From: Candidatus Omnitrophota bacterium | Lineage (GTDB): Bacteria > Omnitrophota > Gorgyraeia > Gygaellales > Profunditerraquicolaceae | Length of the DNA: 44,907 nt | Assembly (NCBI GenBank): GCA_028715415.1 | Contig: JAQURX010000015.1 | Coordinates: 1-44,907 of the forward strand | Direction of reading: 5' to 3' | In this document: positions 32,659 through 41,574 of the stretch, piece after piece | How the letters are laid out: each line of letters starts with the position of its first letter | Position numbering within the stretch: the first letter of the stretch is position 1 | The notes under the pieces: generated by a model | What the model was told of the DNA's origin: nothing | Databases searched by the model: none | Seen by the model: only the letters and a program-made list of their open reading frames with translations | Program-made: the position numbers and the translations under genes

Positions 32659-33381
32659 ATGGCTAAGAAGAAAGATAGTTACGATATTTATATTAAGCAG
32701 ATTAATGCATTATCAAAAGTAGCAAGCTTGATTACTTCAGGCTTGTATGTTGAAGAGCTTTTGCGTTTGATCGTTCAGGTTACTGCTGAGATAATGGATT
32801 CTAAAATCTCCTCGCTTATGCTGCTTGATCCACAGAAGAAAGAATTAGTGATTAAGGCGACTCAGTCTATTTCGGAAGCATATAACAAAAAACCAAATAT
32901 CAAGTTGGGGGAAGGTATTGCTGGGATAGTTGCCAAGCAGAATAAAGCAGAGACAATTTTGGATGTTAAAGAAGATGAACGTTATCTAAACCGCGATATT
33001 GCGAAAAAGGAAGGTTTGTGTTCTTTGGCAAGCGTGCCCTTGGCAGTCAAATCAAGAGTTATCGGTGTGCTTAATTGCTATACTTCAAAAAAACATAAGT
33101 TTACGAAACATGAGTTGGATTTGCTTACTGCTTTGGCAAGCCAGGCGGCAGTTGCTATAGAAAACGCTGAATTGCATTTAAGGGCTGTAAGCGCTGAAGA
33201 GGCGTTAACCACCCGTAAGCTCATTGAAAGGGCAAAAGATATACTTGCGCAGGAAGCCAATATTTCATTTTCCGAGGCCTTTCGTTTAATCCAGAAACAA
33301 AGCATGGATTCGCGTAAATCCATGCGTGAGATTGCCGAGGCGATAATTCTGGCAAAGGATGTAAGAGAGCAAAAGAAGTAG
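32659..33381 (+). CDS. GAF-ANTAR regulator, putative RNA-binding antiterminator
   Basis: I take ATG 32659; a TTG at 32647 in the same frame adds four residues. The ~240-residue protein has a GAF sensor domain (about 12-170; ITSGLYVEELLRLIVQVTAEIM, LGEGIAGIVAKQ, SVPLAVKSRVIGVLNCY) and a C-terminal ANTAR domain (about 180-235; TRKLIERAKDILAQEANISFSEAFRLIQKQSMDSRKSMREIAEAI, conserved Ala and Arg/Met positions visible). ANTAR proteins bind paired hexaloop hairpins in leaders and block termination, often of nitrogen genes. Here it sits among nitrogen and NAD genes. No receiver domain is present, so GAF binding of a small ligand should be the switch. Confidence 0.85.
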   Translation: MAKKKDSYDIYIKQINALSKVASLITSGLYVEELLRLIVQVTAEIMDSKISSLMLLDPQKKELVIKATQSISEAYNKKPNIKLGEGIAGIVAKQNKAETILDVKEDERYLNRDIAKKEGLCSLASVPLAVKSRVIGVLNCYTSKKHKFTKHELDLLTALASQAAVAIENAELHLRAVSAEEALTTRKLIERAKDILAQEANISFSEAFRLIQKQSMDSRKSMREIAEAIILAKDVREQKK

Positions 33382-33398
33382 CAGTTTGGAGAGTTTTA

Positions 33399-35078
33399 AT
33401 GAATACGAATTTAAGGATCGGCCTTGCCCAGATTAATAGCACAGTCGGGGATCTTTTTGGCAATTGTGAAAAGATTAAAGAATATTTATCTAGAGCTGTC
33501 AAGCTGGGAGTTGATATTGTTTCTTTCCCCGAATTAGCAGTCACAGGATACCCTCCGGAAGACCTATTACACAAGCAAAAGTTTGTAAGAGATAATTTAG
33601 CGGCTTTAAAAGAGATAGCCGTTGGAACAAAAGGATTGACTGCGATTGTTGGTTTCGTGGATAAAGGCAAAAACGGCCTTTATAATGCTGCAGCAATAAT
33701 TTCTGAAGGAAAAATCAAAGGTGTATATCATAAAATGCTTCTGCCTAATTATGGGGTATTTGATGAGAGGCGTTATTTTCAGGCGGGAGATAAGCCTTTG
33801 GTGTTTAGGATTGGAAAAGTAGTTTTTGGAGTTAACATCTGCGAGGATGTCTGGCATATGTGCGGCCCTACAGTTTCCCAGGCAAAAGCGGGAGCCGGGA
33901 TTATTTTTAATATTAATGCTTCGCCGTTTTCTGCAGGAAAAGTAAAAGAAAGAGAAGAGATTGTAAAGAAACAGGCGCGTTTGAATAAAGTTTTTTTAGC
34001 CTATAATAATTTAGTAGGCGCACAGGATGAATTGGTTTTTGACGGGCAAAGCATGGTAGTAGGTAGCCAGGGCAAGGTGATTGCAAGGGCAGAGGCTTTT
34101 AAAGAGGATTTATTGGTCTTGGATTTGAATGTCCCTGAAACAAAACTTAATAATGCAAAAAAAGCTGTTGTTGTGCAGTCAGCACTGCCACTTAAAGATA
34201 AAAAGAGTATTGAAAACAAGATTGTCAAAACATTAGATTATGTCCCGGAAGTTTATAAGGCTTTAGTTTTAGGTTTAAGCGATTATGTTTGTAAAAATGG
34301 TTTTAAAAAAGTAGTCATTGGTTTAAGCGGCGGTATTGATTCTGGGATTGTTGCGGCTTTGGCAAAAGAAGCCTTGGGAAAAGATAATGTGGTAGGCGTG
34401 TTTATGCCTTCACGTTATTCTTCCGGGGATTCCAGGCAAGACGCAGTCCAATTAGCGGATAATTTGGGGATTAAATTCTTAGATATCCCTATAGAAGATG
34501 TATATAAAACATACCTATTAATTTTAGAGCCGCATTTTGCAGGGAGAAATCCTAATATTGCAGAGGAGAATCTCCAGGCGCGCATAAGAGGGAATATCTT
34601 AATGGCGCTTTCTAATAAATTCGGCTGGCTTGTATTAACTACTGGAAATAAGTCAGAGATGTCTACCGGTTACGCCACTCTTTACGGAGATATGGCAGGT
34701 GGTTTTGCCGTGATTAAAGATGTGCCGAAGACGTTGGTTTATAAATTAGCCGCATATATTAATACAAACTCCAACGTTATCCCGCAGCGCATGATTACTA
34801 AAGAGCCTACGGCAGAGCTTAAACCAAACCAGAAGGATAGCGATACTCTTCCTAAATACGAGGAATTGGATCCAATTTTAAAGGCTTATGTGGAAGAAGA
34901 TAAGGAGCTGGAAAAGATTGTCAATTTAGGTTTTGATAGAGAAGTTGTTTCTAAAGTTCTGCTTATGGTAGACAATAGTGAGTATAAGCGCAGGCAATCT
35001 CCCCCGGGGATTAAAATCACCCCTAAGGCGTTTGGCAGGGACAGGAGAATGCCGATTACTAATAGGTATAGAGGTTAA
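33399..35078 (+). CDS. nadE: Glutamine-dependent NAD+ synthetase
   Basis: The last step of NAD biosynthesis. The 559-residue protein fuses a nitrilase-type glutaminase (E45 in SFPELAVTGYPPEDLL, K112 in YHKMLLPNYGVFDERR, C148 in NICEDVW) to the ATP-dependent synthetase (SGGIDSG P-loop around residue 310, then the TTGNKSEMSTGYATLYGDMAGG segment and PPGIKITPKAFGRDRRMP near the end). Because it carries its own glutaminase, it draws ammonia from glutamine made by the GlnN type enzyme downstream. GGAGAG precedes the ATG. Confidence 0.96.
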   Translation: MNTNLRIGLAQINSTVGDLFGNCEKIKEYLSRAVKLGVDIVSFPELAVTGYPPEDLLHKQKFVRDNLAALKEIAVGTKGLTAIVGFVDKGKNGLYNAAAIISEGKIKGVYHKMLLPNYGVFDERRYFQAGDKPLVFRIGKVVFGVNICEDVWHMCGPTVSQAKAGAGIIFNINASPFSAGKVKEREEIVKKQARLNKVFLAYNNLVGAQDELVFDGQSMVVGSQGKVIARAEAFKEDLLVLDLNVPETKLNNAKKAVVVQSALPLKDKKSIENKIVKTLDYVPEVYKALVLGLSDYVCKNGFKKVVIGLSGGIDSGIVAALAKEALGKDNVVGVFMPSRYSSGDSRQDAVQLADNLGIKFLDIPIEDVYKTYLLILEPHFAGRNPNIAEENLQARIRGNILMALSNKFGWLVLTTGNKSEMSTGYATLYGDMAGGFAVIKDVPKTLVYKLAAYINTNSNVIPQRMITKEPTAELKPNQKDSDTLPKYEELDPILKAYVEEDKELEKIVNLGFDREVVSKVLLMVDNSEYKRRQSPPGIKITPKAFGRDRRMPITNRYRG

Positions 35079-35171
35079 AGCAGTTTTTGATTTGTATTGA
35101 ATTATAGAGTGGTTGTGCTAAACTTGTTTAGTTAAAAAAAAGCATTAAAAATCAATTGAGAAAGGTTTAAA

Positions 35172-35918
35172 ATGAAAAAAATAGTACTTCTAAGGCATGG
35201 AGAAAGCACCTGGAATAAAGAAAACCGTTTTACCGGCTGGACTGACGTAGATCTTTCCGATAAAGGCAAAGAAGAAGCCAAAGCCGCGGGCGTAGTTTTA
35301 AAAAAAGAAGGTTTTGTGTTTGATATCGCCTATACTTCTGTATTAAAAAGGGCGATTAGGACGCTTTGGATGGCTCTTGATGAATTGGATTTGATGTGGA
35401 TACCCGTTTATAATTCCTGGAGATTGAATGAAAGGCATTATGGCAGCCTTCAGGGTTTGAATAAATCAGAGATGGCGGCAAAATACGGCGAGGATCAGGT
35501 TTTAATCTGGAGAAGAAGCTATGATATCCAGCCTCCGGCATTAGAAGCAAAGGACCCAAGATTCCCCGGGCATGACCCCAGGTATAAGTCGTTAGATAAA
35601 AAAGATGTTCCTTATACAGAATGTTTAAAAGATACCGTAGCCAGATTCCTGCCTTATTGGCATGAAGTTATTGCACCAAGTATAAAAGAAGGTAAGAGAG
35701 TTATTATCGCAGCTCATGGCAATAGTTTGCGCGCATTGGTAAAATACCTTGATAATGTTTCTGATGAGGAAATTGTAAAATTAAATATTCCAACCGGGAT
35801 CCCGCTTGTGTACGAGCTGGACGATAATTTAAAGCCGATTAAACATTATTATTTAGGCGATCAGGACGAGATAAAAAAAGCTATGGATAAAGTTGCAAAT
35901 CAGGGGAAAGCTAAATAA
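35172..35918 (+). CDS. gpmA: 2,3-bisphosphoglycerate-dependent phosphoglycerate mutase
   Basis: A 248-residue histidine phosphatase superfamily enzyme of glycolysis. H9 in LLRHGEST is the phosphorylated residue, followed by [15 protein letters not shown], the acid in [16 protein letters not shown], and the second His in [17 protein letters not shown] (about residue 181). Length matches the family. It duplicates in function the unrelated ApgM encoded at 13321. The 93-base gap before it holds only a weak CTAAAC-TT-GTTTAG dyad and no clear promoter. Confidence 0.95.
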   Translation: MKKIVLLRHGESTWNKENRFTGWTDVDLSDKGKEEAKAAGVVLKKEGFVFDIAYTSVLKRAIRTLWMALDELDLMWIPVYNSWRLNERHYGSLQGLNKSEMAAKYGEDQVLIWRRSYDIQPPALEAKDPRFPGHDPRYKSLDKKDVPYTECLKDTVARFLPYWHEVIAPSIKEGKRVIIAAHGNSLRALVKYLDNVSDEEIVKLNIPTGIPLVYELDDNLKPIKHYYLGDQDEIKKAMDKVANQGKAK

Positions 35919-35929
35919 GGAGAGGCAAG

Positions 35930-38122
35930 ATGGGCTTAAGACAAGAGCTGTTATTTGAAATTAAAGCAGTTGAGTTTAACAAAAAAGAATCTCCTAAAAA
36001 AGTCTCAAGCTATTTTGGCGAAAATACTTTTAGCATGTCTACAATGCAAAAGTATATCTCTAAACCCACTTTTCAGGCTTTTAAACGCTGGATGTCCGAA
36101 GGTGTTATTATCAGTTTGCAGCAGGCAAATGAGATTGCCGATGCGATGAAAGAATGGGCGATGTCTAAGGGCGCAACATATTACACCCATTGGTTCCAGC
36201 CGATGACCGGGTTAACAGCAGAAAAGCACGATAGTTTCATTTCTTTTGTAGATAATGGCAAGGTGATTGAGAAGTTTTCTGGGTCGAAGTTAATCCAAGG
36301 CGAGCCCGATGCTTCAAGTTTTCCTTCAGGTGGTATCCGTGCAACATTCGAAGCAAGAGGATACACTGCATGGGATCCTTCAAGCCCCGCATTTATCATT
36401 GAAAGCACATTAGGTAAAACACTTTGTATCCCTACGATTTTTATCTCATATCATGGTGCTGCTCTTGATAAGAAATTACCACTCATCCGTTCTGACGAAG
36501 CACTAAATAAGGCAGCAGTTGGTTTGTTAAAGCTTTTCGGCCATAAGGATATTAAAAAAGTATTTTCTACCTGTGGTCCGGAACAGGAATATTTTTTGAT
36601 TGATAAACATTATTATAATTTACGTCAAGATTTGGTTATGGCAGGGCGTACTTTAGTCGGTGCCCCATCCCCCAAGGGCCAGCAATTAGAAGATCAGTAT
36701 TTCGGCACAATCAAAGAACGCGTAGTTAATTTTATGTTTGAAGTTGCCGAAGAAGCCTACAAATTAGGTATCCCGGTAATGACAAGGCATAATGAAGTAG
36801 CCCCTCATCAGTATGAATTCGCTCCAATCTTTGAGGAATCTAATATCGCAGCTGACCATAACCAATTATTAATGGATTTGATGAAGAAAGTAGCGCTTAA
36901 ACATAATTTGGTTTGTCTTTTGCATGAAAAACCTTTTGCCGGAGTTAACGGAAGCGGGAAACATCTTAACTGGTCATTAGCTGATGATAAAGGGAATAAT
37001 TTACTAAACCCCGGGGAAACTCCGGAAGATAATCTACAGTTCTTGGCTATTTTAGCTGCTGTGTTGCGTGCAGTGTATCTACATTCTGATCTTTTGAGAG
37101 CAAGTGTCGCTATGGCAGGAAACGAACATCGTTTAGGCGCCAATGAAGCTCCTCCTGCGATTATGAGTGTTTTCTTAGGTGATCAGCTTACTTCTATTCT
37201 TGATACAATAGAAAAAGGAGCAAAGACCAAGGTTTCAAAGCGCGATATTATTGATTTAGGTATTGCAAGATTGCCTAAGTTTAATAAAGATTCAACTGAT
37301 AGGAACCGTACTTCGCCTTTTGCTTTTACTGGAGCAAAGTTTGAATTCCGTGCAGTCGGTTCATCGCAGAATATTTCAACACCTATCGCAGTAATTAATA
37401 CTATTATTGCTGAGAGTTTAGATTTTGTTGCGGAGATGATTAATAAAAATGGTTCAGGCAAGGATTTTAATACAAAAGTGCTGCAGGTAATTGCAAAAAT
37501 TATTAAAGAAACTAAAGATATCCGTTTTGAAGGGAATAACTATTCTCCGGAGTGGGTAAAAGAAGCTAAAAAGAGAGGTCTTCCTAATGTTGCTTCAACT
37601 GCCGAGTCTTTAGAAGCCCTGACAAGACAAAATAATATCGCCTTATTTGAGAAATATAAAGTTTTCTCTAAGGAAGAACTTGTCGCAAGATATCATATCT
37701 GGGTACATACCTATAATCTGGTTTTAGAGATAGAAGCAAATACTTTAAATGAAATGGTTAACGCAAGCATAGTTCCCGCTGGCAGCGAGTACGAAAACTT
37801 ATTGGCCAGTAACTTAGTCAGGCTTACCCGTTTAAAGAAAGAGGCTGGTTTGAAGTTTGAAGCAGCAGCGCTCAATGATCAGAAGGAGCATTTAAGCGAT
37901 GTAGTTTCTAAAATTTACTATGTCAGGCGTAATACTAAAGAGATGATGAAGCTTCTTAGCAAGGCTGGGAAGTTAGATGGTAAAGCTCGCGCAAAAATCT
38001 ATTTTGGCCAGCTTAAACCATTAATGGAGCATATCAGGAAGCACGCGGATGCTTTGGAATGCGTGGTCTCTGATGAGCATTGGGACCTGCCAAAGTATAG
38101 AGAAATGCTGTTTGTAAAATAA
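35930..38122 (+). CDS. glnN: Glutamine synthetase type III
   Basis: Makes glutamine from glutamate, ammonium and ATP. The 730-residue length is the mark of the dodecameric GlnN class, against about 450 for GlnA. Family features are the N-terminal FGENTFSMSTMQKYISK, FPSGGIRATFEARGYTAWDPSSPAFI, the metal-binding CGPEQEYFLID, the ATP/glutamate region HNEVAPHQYEFAPIFEESNIAADHN, KPFAGVNGSGKHLNWSL and NRTSPFAFTGAKFEFRAVGSS. It has GGAGAGG upstream and is 11 bases after gpmA. With GdhA and NadE it forms the nitrogen/NAD core of this part of the window. Confidence 0.96.
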   Translation: MGLRQELLFEIKAVEFNKKESPKKVSSYFGENTFSMSTMQKYISKPTFQAFKRWMSEGVIISLQQANEIADAMKEWAMSKGATYYTHWFQPMTGLTAEKHDSFISFVDNGKVIEKFSGSKLIQGEPDASSFPSGGIRATFEARGYTAWDPSSPAFIIESTLGKTLCIPTIFISYHGAALDKKLPLIRSDEALNKAAVGLLKLFGHKDIKKVFSTCGPEQEYFLIDKHYYNLRQDLVMAGRTLVGAPSPKGQQLEDQYFGTIKERVVNFMFEVAEEAYKLGIPVMTRHNEVAPHQYEFAPIFEESNIAADHNQLLMDLMKKVALKHNLVCLLHEKPFAGVNGSGKHLNWSLADDKGNNLLNPGETPEDNLQFLAILAAVLRAVYLHSDLLRASVAMAGNEHRLGANEAPPAIMSVFLGDQLTSILDTIEKGAKTKVSKRDIIDLGIARLPKFNKDSTDRNRTSPFAFTGAKFEFRAVGSSQNISTPIAVINTIIAESLDFVAEMINKNGSGKDFNTKVLQVIAKIIKETKDIRFEGNNYSPEWVKEAKKRGLPNVASTAESLEALTRQNNIALFEKYKVFSKEELVARYHIWVHTYNLVLEIEANTLNEMVNASIVPAGSEYENLLASNLVRLTRLKKEAGLKFEAAALNDQKEHLSDVVSKIYYVRRNTKEMMKLLSKAGKLDGKARAKIYFGQLKPLMEHIRKHADALECVVSDEHWDLPKYREMLFVK

Positions 38123-38140
38123 TGTAGCTGGTAATACCCC

Positions 38141-38168
38141 TTGACATAGGCCTATTTTTTGGTATACT
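38141..38168 (+). promoter_or_regulatory. Promoter of the membrane oxidoreductase operon
   Basis: TTGACA (38141-38146), 16-base spacer, TATACT (38163-38168). Start expected near 38175, about 97 bases before the first gene. Confidence 0.8.
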
Positions 38169-38173
38169 AAATC

Positions 38174-38201
38174 AACTTCACTCTTATATTAGAGTGAAGT
38201 T
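38174..38201 (+). promoter_or_regulatory. Hairpin at the very 5' end of the operon transcript
   Basis: AACTTCACTCT (38174-38184) and AGAGTGAAGTT (38191-38201) pair perfectly over 11 bp with a six-base loop, then TTCATTT. It begins at the predicted transcription start, so it would cap the mRNA; the weak T run leaves early termination possible. Confidence 0.65.
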
Positions 38202-38271
38202 TTCATTTATAGCCGTAAGTTCTTAATTATCTGAAAAGAAACTAGTTAAGAGCCAGCATAAAACTAATAAA

Positions 38272-39717
38272 ATGAAACCGGAATCAGCGCTTCTATATAT
38301 TATATTTATTCCAGTGGCAGGAGCATTTATTCTGCCTTTAGCCGGTAAAGTTTCTCTGCGTTTGAGGAATTTTCTGGCGCTTTTGTTTGTCGCCGCATCA
38401 TTCCTGCTGTCTTTGTCACTCTTACCCTACGTTTTATCATCAAAAACAATCACCGTTTTTAAGCAGTTACCCTTAGGTTTTAATTTCAGTTTTACAGCTG
38501 ATGCCTTGGCTGTTTTTATGGCCATGGTTTCTTCATTTATCAGTACTATCATTGTTTTGTTTTCATTTGGCTATATCAGCCACTATGAGAACCAGAATGA
38601 GTATTACTCTATGGTGGTTTTATTCTTAGGGGCAATGATGGGGTTGGTTTTTTCTGCCAATTTAATCTTATTGTATATTTTTTGGGAAATTACCGGTATC
38701 ACAAGCTGGCGCTTGATAGGTTTCTTTAGAGAGAAGACCCATGTAATTAAGGCAGACAAAGCTTTTCTTGTAACGGTTTTCGGAGCTTTACTTATGTTGC
38801 TTGGGTTTATCAGCATATTCCAGCAGACCGGTTCATTTGAACTTTCTGTGATAAAAGATTTTGGTAAGCTGCATTCTATTTCAACTTTAGCAATGGTTAT
38901 GATATTAGCCGGAATCTTCTCTAAGTCGGCGACCTTACCTTTCCATACCTGGCTTCCCGACGCAGGTGTAGCTCCTTCTCCGGTAACAGCTTTACTGCAC
39001 GCCGCAGTGCTTGTTAAAATCGGTGTTTATGTATTTGCCCGTCTTTTTATTGTGACTTTTCCAATTGACCAGGTTTTATCGGTTGCAGTGCCTGTGATTG
39101 CGGCAATAAGTACGCTTGTTTCAGCCGGGGCAGCTCTTGTTGAAACGGATTTAAAGAGGATTATCGCTTATTCAACTATCAGCCAGATAGGTTTTATTTT
39201 CTTTGGGCTTTCAACGGGAAATACCGTTGGAGTTGCCGGGGGGCTGTTATATATTTTAATGCACGGGATTTCAAAAGCAGGGTTGTTTCTTTGTGCAGGC
39301 GTTGTTGAGCAGAATACAAAGACCAAAGACATTACTAAACTTGGCGGGTTAATTAAAACAATGCCGATAACCGCTTTTGCATTCTTGTTTTGCGCTTTTT
39401 CAGTAATGGGTGTTCCTCCTTTCGGAGGATTCTTTAGTAAATATTTTGTATTTGATGGGGCAATCCAGGCTAAGCAATTAATAATTTCAGGGGTATTCTT
39501 GTTCGGCGCATTTTTGACTATTTTATATCTTTTAAGAGTTTTTAATCTTGTATTCTTAGGGGATGCGCAATTGCCGGGGGTAAAAGAGGGGAGCAGGTTG
39601 ATGGTTTTTTGTGTGGCATTATTAGGTTTTCTTTCTCTTTTAGGCGGCATTTTAATATTCTACCCGCATAACTTTGCTCTTCTTGCGGCGCGTCAGATGT
39701 TAGGGTTAGTAAAATGA
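38272..39717 (+). CDS. Proton-pumping antiporter-like subunit (NuoL/NuoM family), first copy
   Basis: A 481-residue inner-membrane protein with about 13-14 transmembrane helices. It has the family glutamate in IFWEITGITSWRLIGF (helix 5), the lysine-containing FSKSATLPFHTWLPDAGVAPSPVTALLHAAVLVKIGVYVFARL stretch with its proline-broken helix, and DLKRIIAYSTISQIGF. MGVPPFGGFFSKY follows. Such subunits move H+ or Na+ in complex I, Mrp antiporters and group 4 hydrogenases. First gene after the promoter; its end overlaps the next gene by four bases. Confidence 0.88.
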   Translation: MKPESALLYIIFIPVAGAFILPLAGKVSLRLRNFLALLFVAASFLLSLSLLPYVLSSKTITVFKQLPLGFNFSFTADALAVFMAMVSSFISTIIVLFSFGYISHYENQNEYYSMVVLFLGAMMGLVFSANLILLYIFWEITGITSWRLIGFFREKTHVIKADKAFLVTVFGALLMLLGFISIFQQTGSFELSVIKDFGKLHSISTLAMVMILAGIFSKSATLPFHTWLPDAGVAPSPVTALLHAAVLVKIGVYVFARLFIVTFPIDQVLSVAVPVIAAISTLVSAGAALVETDLKRIIAYSTISQIGFIFFGLSTGNTVGVAGGLLYILMHGISKAGLFLCAGVVEQNTKTKDITKLGGLIKTMPITAFAFLFCAFSVMGVPPFGGFFSKYFVFDGAIQAKQLIISGVFLFGAFLTILYLLRVFNLVFLGDAQLPGVKEGSRLMVFCVALLGFLSLLGGILIFYPHNFALLAARQMLGLVK

Positions 39718-41552
39718 CAATAAATATCTTACTTTTACCTATATTAATTCCATTTATTGCAGGTTTATTCATTTTTATCCTTCCAAAGAATCTGCGCGGG
39801 GTAAAAGAATTCGTTACTCTTTTGATAACATTAGCAAATTTGTTATTAACGATATTCTTATTTAATAAAAACATCGTTTTTTCTTTACCGTGGCTTGGAA
39901 CTGGATTTGATTTTTCCTTAAGGCTTTATCATTTTAGCGCTTTTATAATTTTGGCAGTAGCAGGCTTTGCTTTCTTAGTTAGCTTGTATTCAAGTGTTTT
40001 TATGCTGGGAAGAGAAGGTTTAAAGCAGTTCTACGCCTATCTTTTGATTACTGTTGCTTTTGTAAACGGCGCAGTGCTGGCGGATAACCTTATTATATTG
40101 TTGTTTTTCTGGGAAGGTTTGCTCTTAACGCTCTTTGGGATGATTGCGATAGGAGGTAAGGCTTCATTTAAAACCGCGACCAAGGCTTTTATTATTATGG
40201 GTGTTTGCGATTTATGTATGATGTTCGGAATTATTCTTACAGGGGTTATTGCAGGTACGCTTACCATGTCAAAAATCAACCTGCCATTAAATACTTTAGG
40301 TTCAATTGCTTTTATATTTCTTATGATTGGCGCAATCTCCAAGGCCGGATCAATGCCGTTTCATTCTTGGATCCCTGATGCAGCAAACGACGCTCCTCTT
40401 CCTTTTATGGCTTTTCTGCCAGCTTCTTTGGAAAAGCTTTTAGGGATTTATCTTTTAGCACGTATCTCGCTTGATCTATTTCAATTAAATGCTTCTTCAT
40501 GGGTAAGCACGCTTTTAATGACGATAGGGGCAATTACGATTCTTTTAGCGGTAATGATGGCTTTAATTCAGAAGGATTACAAAAGGCTTTTGTCGTATCA
40601 CGCCATCAGCCAGGTTGGATATATGATTTTAGGAATAGGCACTGCGGTTCCCGCGGGGATTATCGGCGGGCTGTTTCATATGATCAATCACGCGATGTAT
40701 AAGAGCGGGCTTTTTCTTACGGGTGGTTCAGTAGAAAAACAAGCCGGGACTACTATCCTTGATAAACTCGGCGGCTTAGGTAAAAAAATGCCCCTTACAT
40801 TTATTTGTTTCTTAATTACTGCAGCCTCAATCTCCGGAGTTCCTCCATTTAACGGTTTCTTTTCAAAAGAGCTTATTTATGACGGAGCTTTAGAAAGAGG
40901 TTGGATTTTCTATATTGCAGCAGCTCTCGGTTCTTTTCTTACCGCAGCTTCATTCTTGAAGCTCGGGCACAGTGCATATTTAGGAAAACTTAATGAAAAT
41001 AATAAGAATGTAAAAGAAGCTCCTTTAAGAATGCTTGTCCCTATGATTGTTATTGCGTCTTTTTGTATATTCTTCGGAGTATGCAATTGGTTTCCTATAA
41101 ATAAATTAATTGCTCCGATATTAGGAGTAGAAAGATTAGAAGGGCATAGTTTTGCTGGTATGCCTACAAACATAATGATTGTTGTAGTTACTTTTGTAGT
41201 TTTAATAGCTGCTTTTCTTAATCATATCTTTGGAGTTAAGGCTGGAGGGAGTGCTCTTAAAGCAGCAGACCACATTCATTATGCACCTGTTTTATCCATT
41301 TTTTATAACCGTGCGGAAAAAAGATTTTTTGATCCGTACGATATAGGATTAAAGATTACGGGCAGTTTTTCTAAGGTAGCTTTTTGGATAGACAGATTAT
41401 TTGATGCTTTGGTTGATAACTTGACGGTGTTCGTATCTAATACTTTAAGTAAAGAAATCAGGCGCCAGCATAATGGCAACTATTCGGTTTACCTTGTTTG
41501 GTCCATGGTAGGGATGTTTTTGGTGATTATATTTTTAATGTATTCGGGTTAA
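39714..41552 (+). CDS. Antiporter-like subunit, NuoL/HyfB-like, second copy
   Basis: A 612-residue membrane protein, longer at the C-terminus than the first copy, as NuoL-class proteins are; the last ~110 residues contain PYDIGLKITGSFSKVAFWIDRLFDALVDNL and a final hydrophobic anchor (VWSMVGMFLVIIFLMYSG). Core motifs: LLFFWEGLLLTLFGMIAI, SKAGSMPFHSWIPDAANDAPLPFMAFLPASLEKLLGIYLLARI, DYKRLLSYHAISQVGYMILG and ISGVPPFNGFFSKEL. The middle segment TAL-H of other members is replaced by MAFLPASLEK, so the usual helix-8 His is missing. Part of the same ion-pumping arm. Confidence 0.87.
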   Translation: MTINILLLPILIPFIAGLFIFILPKNLRGVKEFVTLLITLANLLLTIFLFNKNIVFSLPWLGTGFDFSLRLYHFSAFIILAVAGFAFLVSLYSSVFMLGREGLKQFYAYLLITVAFVNGAVLADNLIILLFFWEGLLLTLFGMIAIGGKASFKTATKAFIIMGVCDLCMMFGIILTGVIAGTLTMSKINLPLNTLGSIAFIFLMIGAISKAGSMPFHSWIPDAANDAPLPFMAFLPASLEKLLGIYLLARISLDLFQLNASSWVSTLLMTIGAITILLAVMMALIQKDYKRLLSYHAISQVGYMILGIGTAVPAGIIGGLFHMINHAMYKSGLFLTGGSVEKQAGTTILDKLGGLGKKMPLTFICFLITAASISGVPPFNGFFSKELIYDGALERGWIFYIAAALGSFLTAASFLKLGHSAYLGKLNENNKNVKEAPLRMLVPMIVIASFCIFFGVCNWFPINKLIAPILGVERLEGHSFAGMPTNIMIVVVTFVVLIAAFLNHIFGVKAGGSALKAADHIHYAPVLSIFYNRAEKRFFDPYDIGLKITGSFSKVAFWIDRLFDALVDNLTVFVSNTLSKEIRRQHNGNYSVYLVWSMVGMFLVIIFLMYSG

Positions 41553-41574
41553 TTTAACTAAAAAAAAAGAACAT

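Noticed and set aside
35116-35140. CTAAAC-TT-GTTTAG dyad before gpmA as a terminator
   Set aside because: Only a 6-bp AT-rich stem followed by A residues on the + strand; no gene on the - strand would need it.
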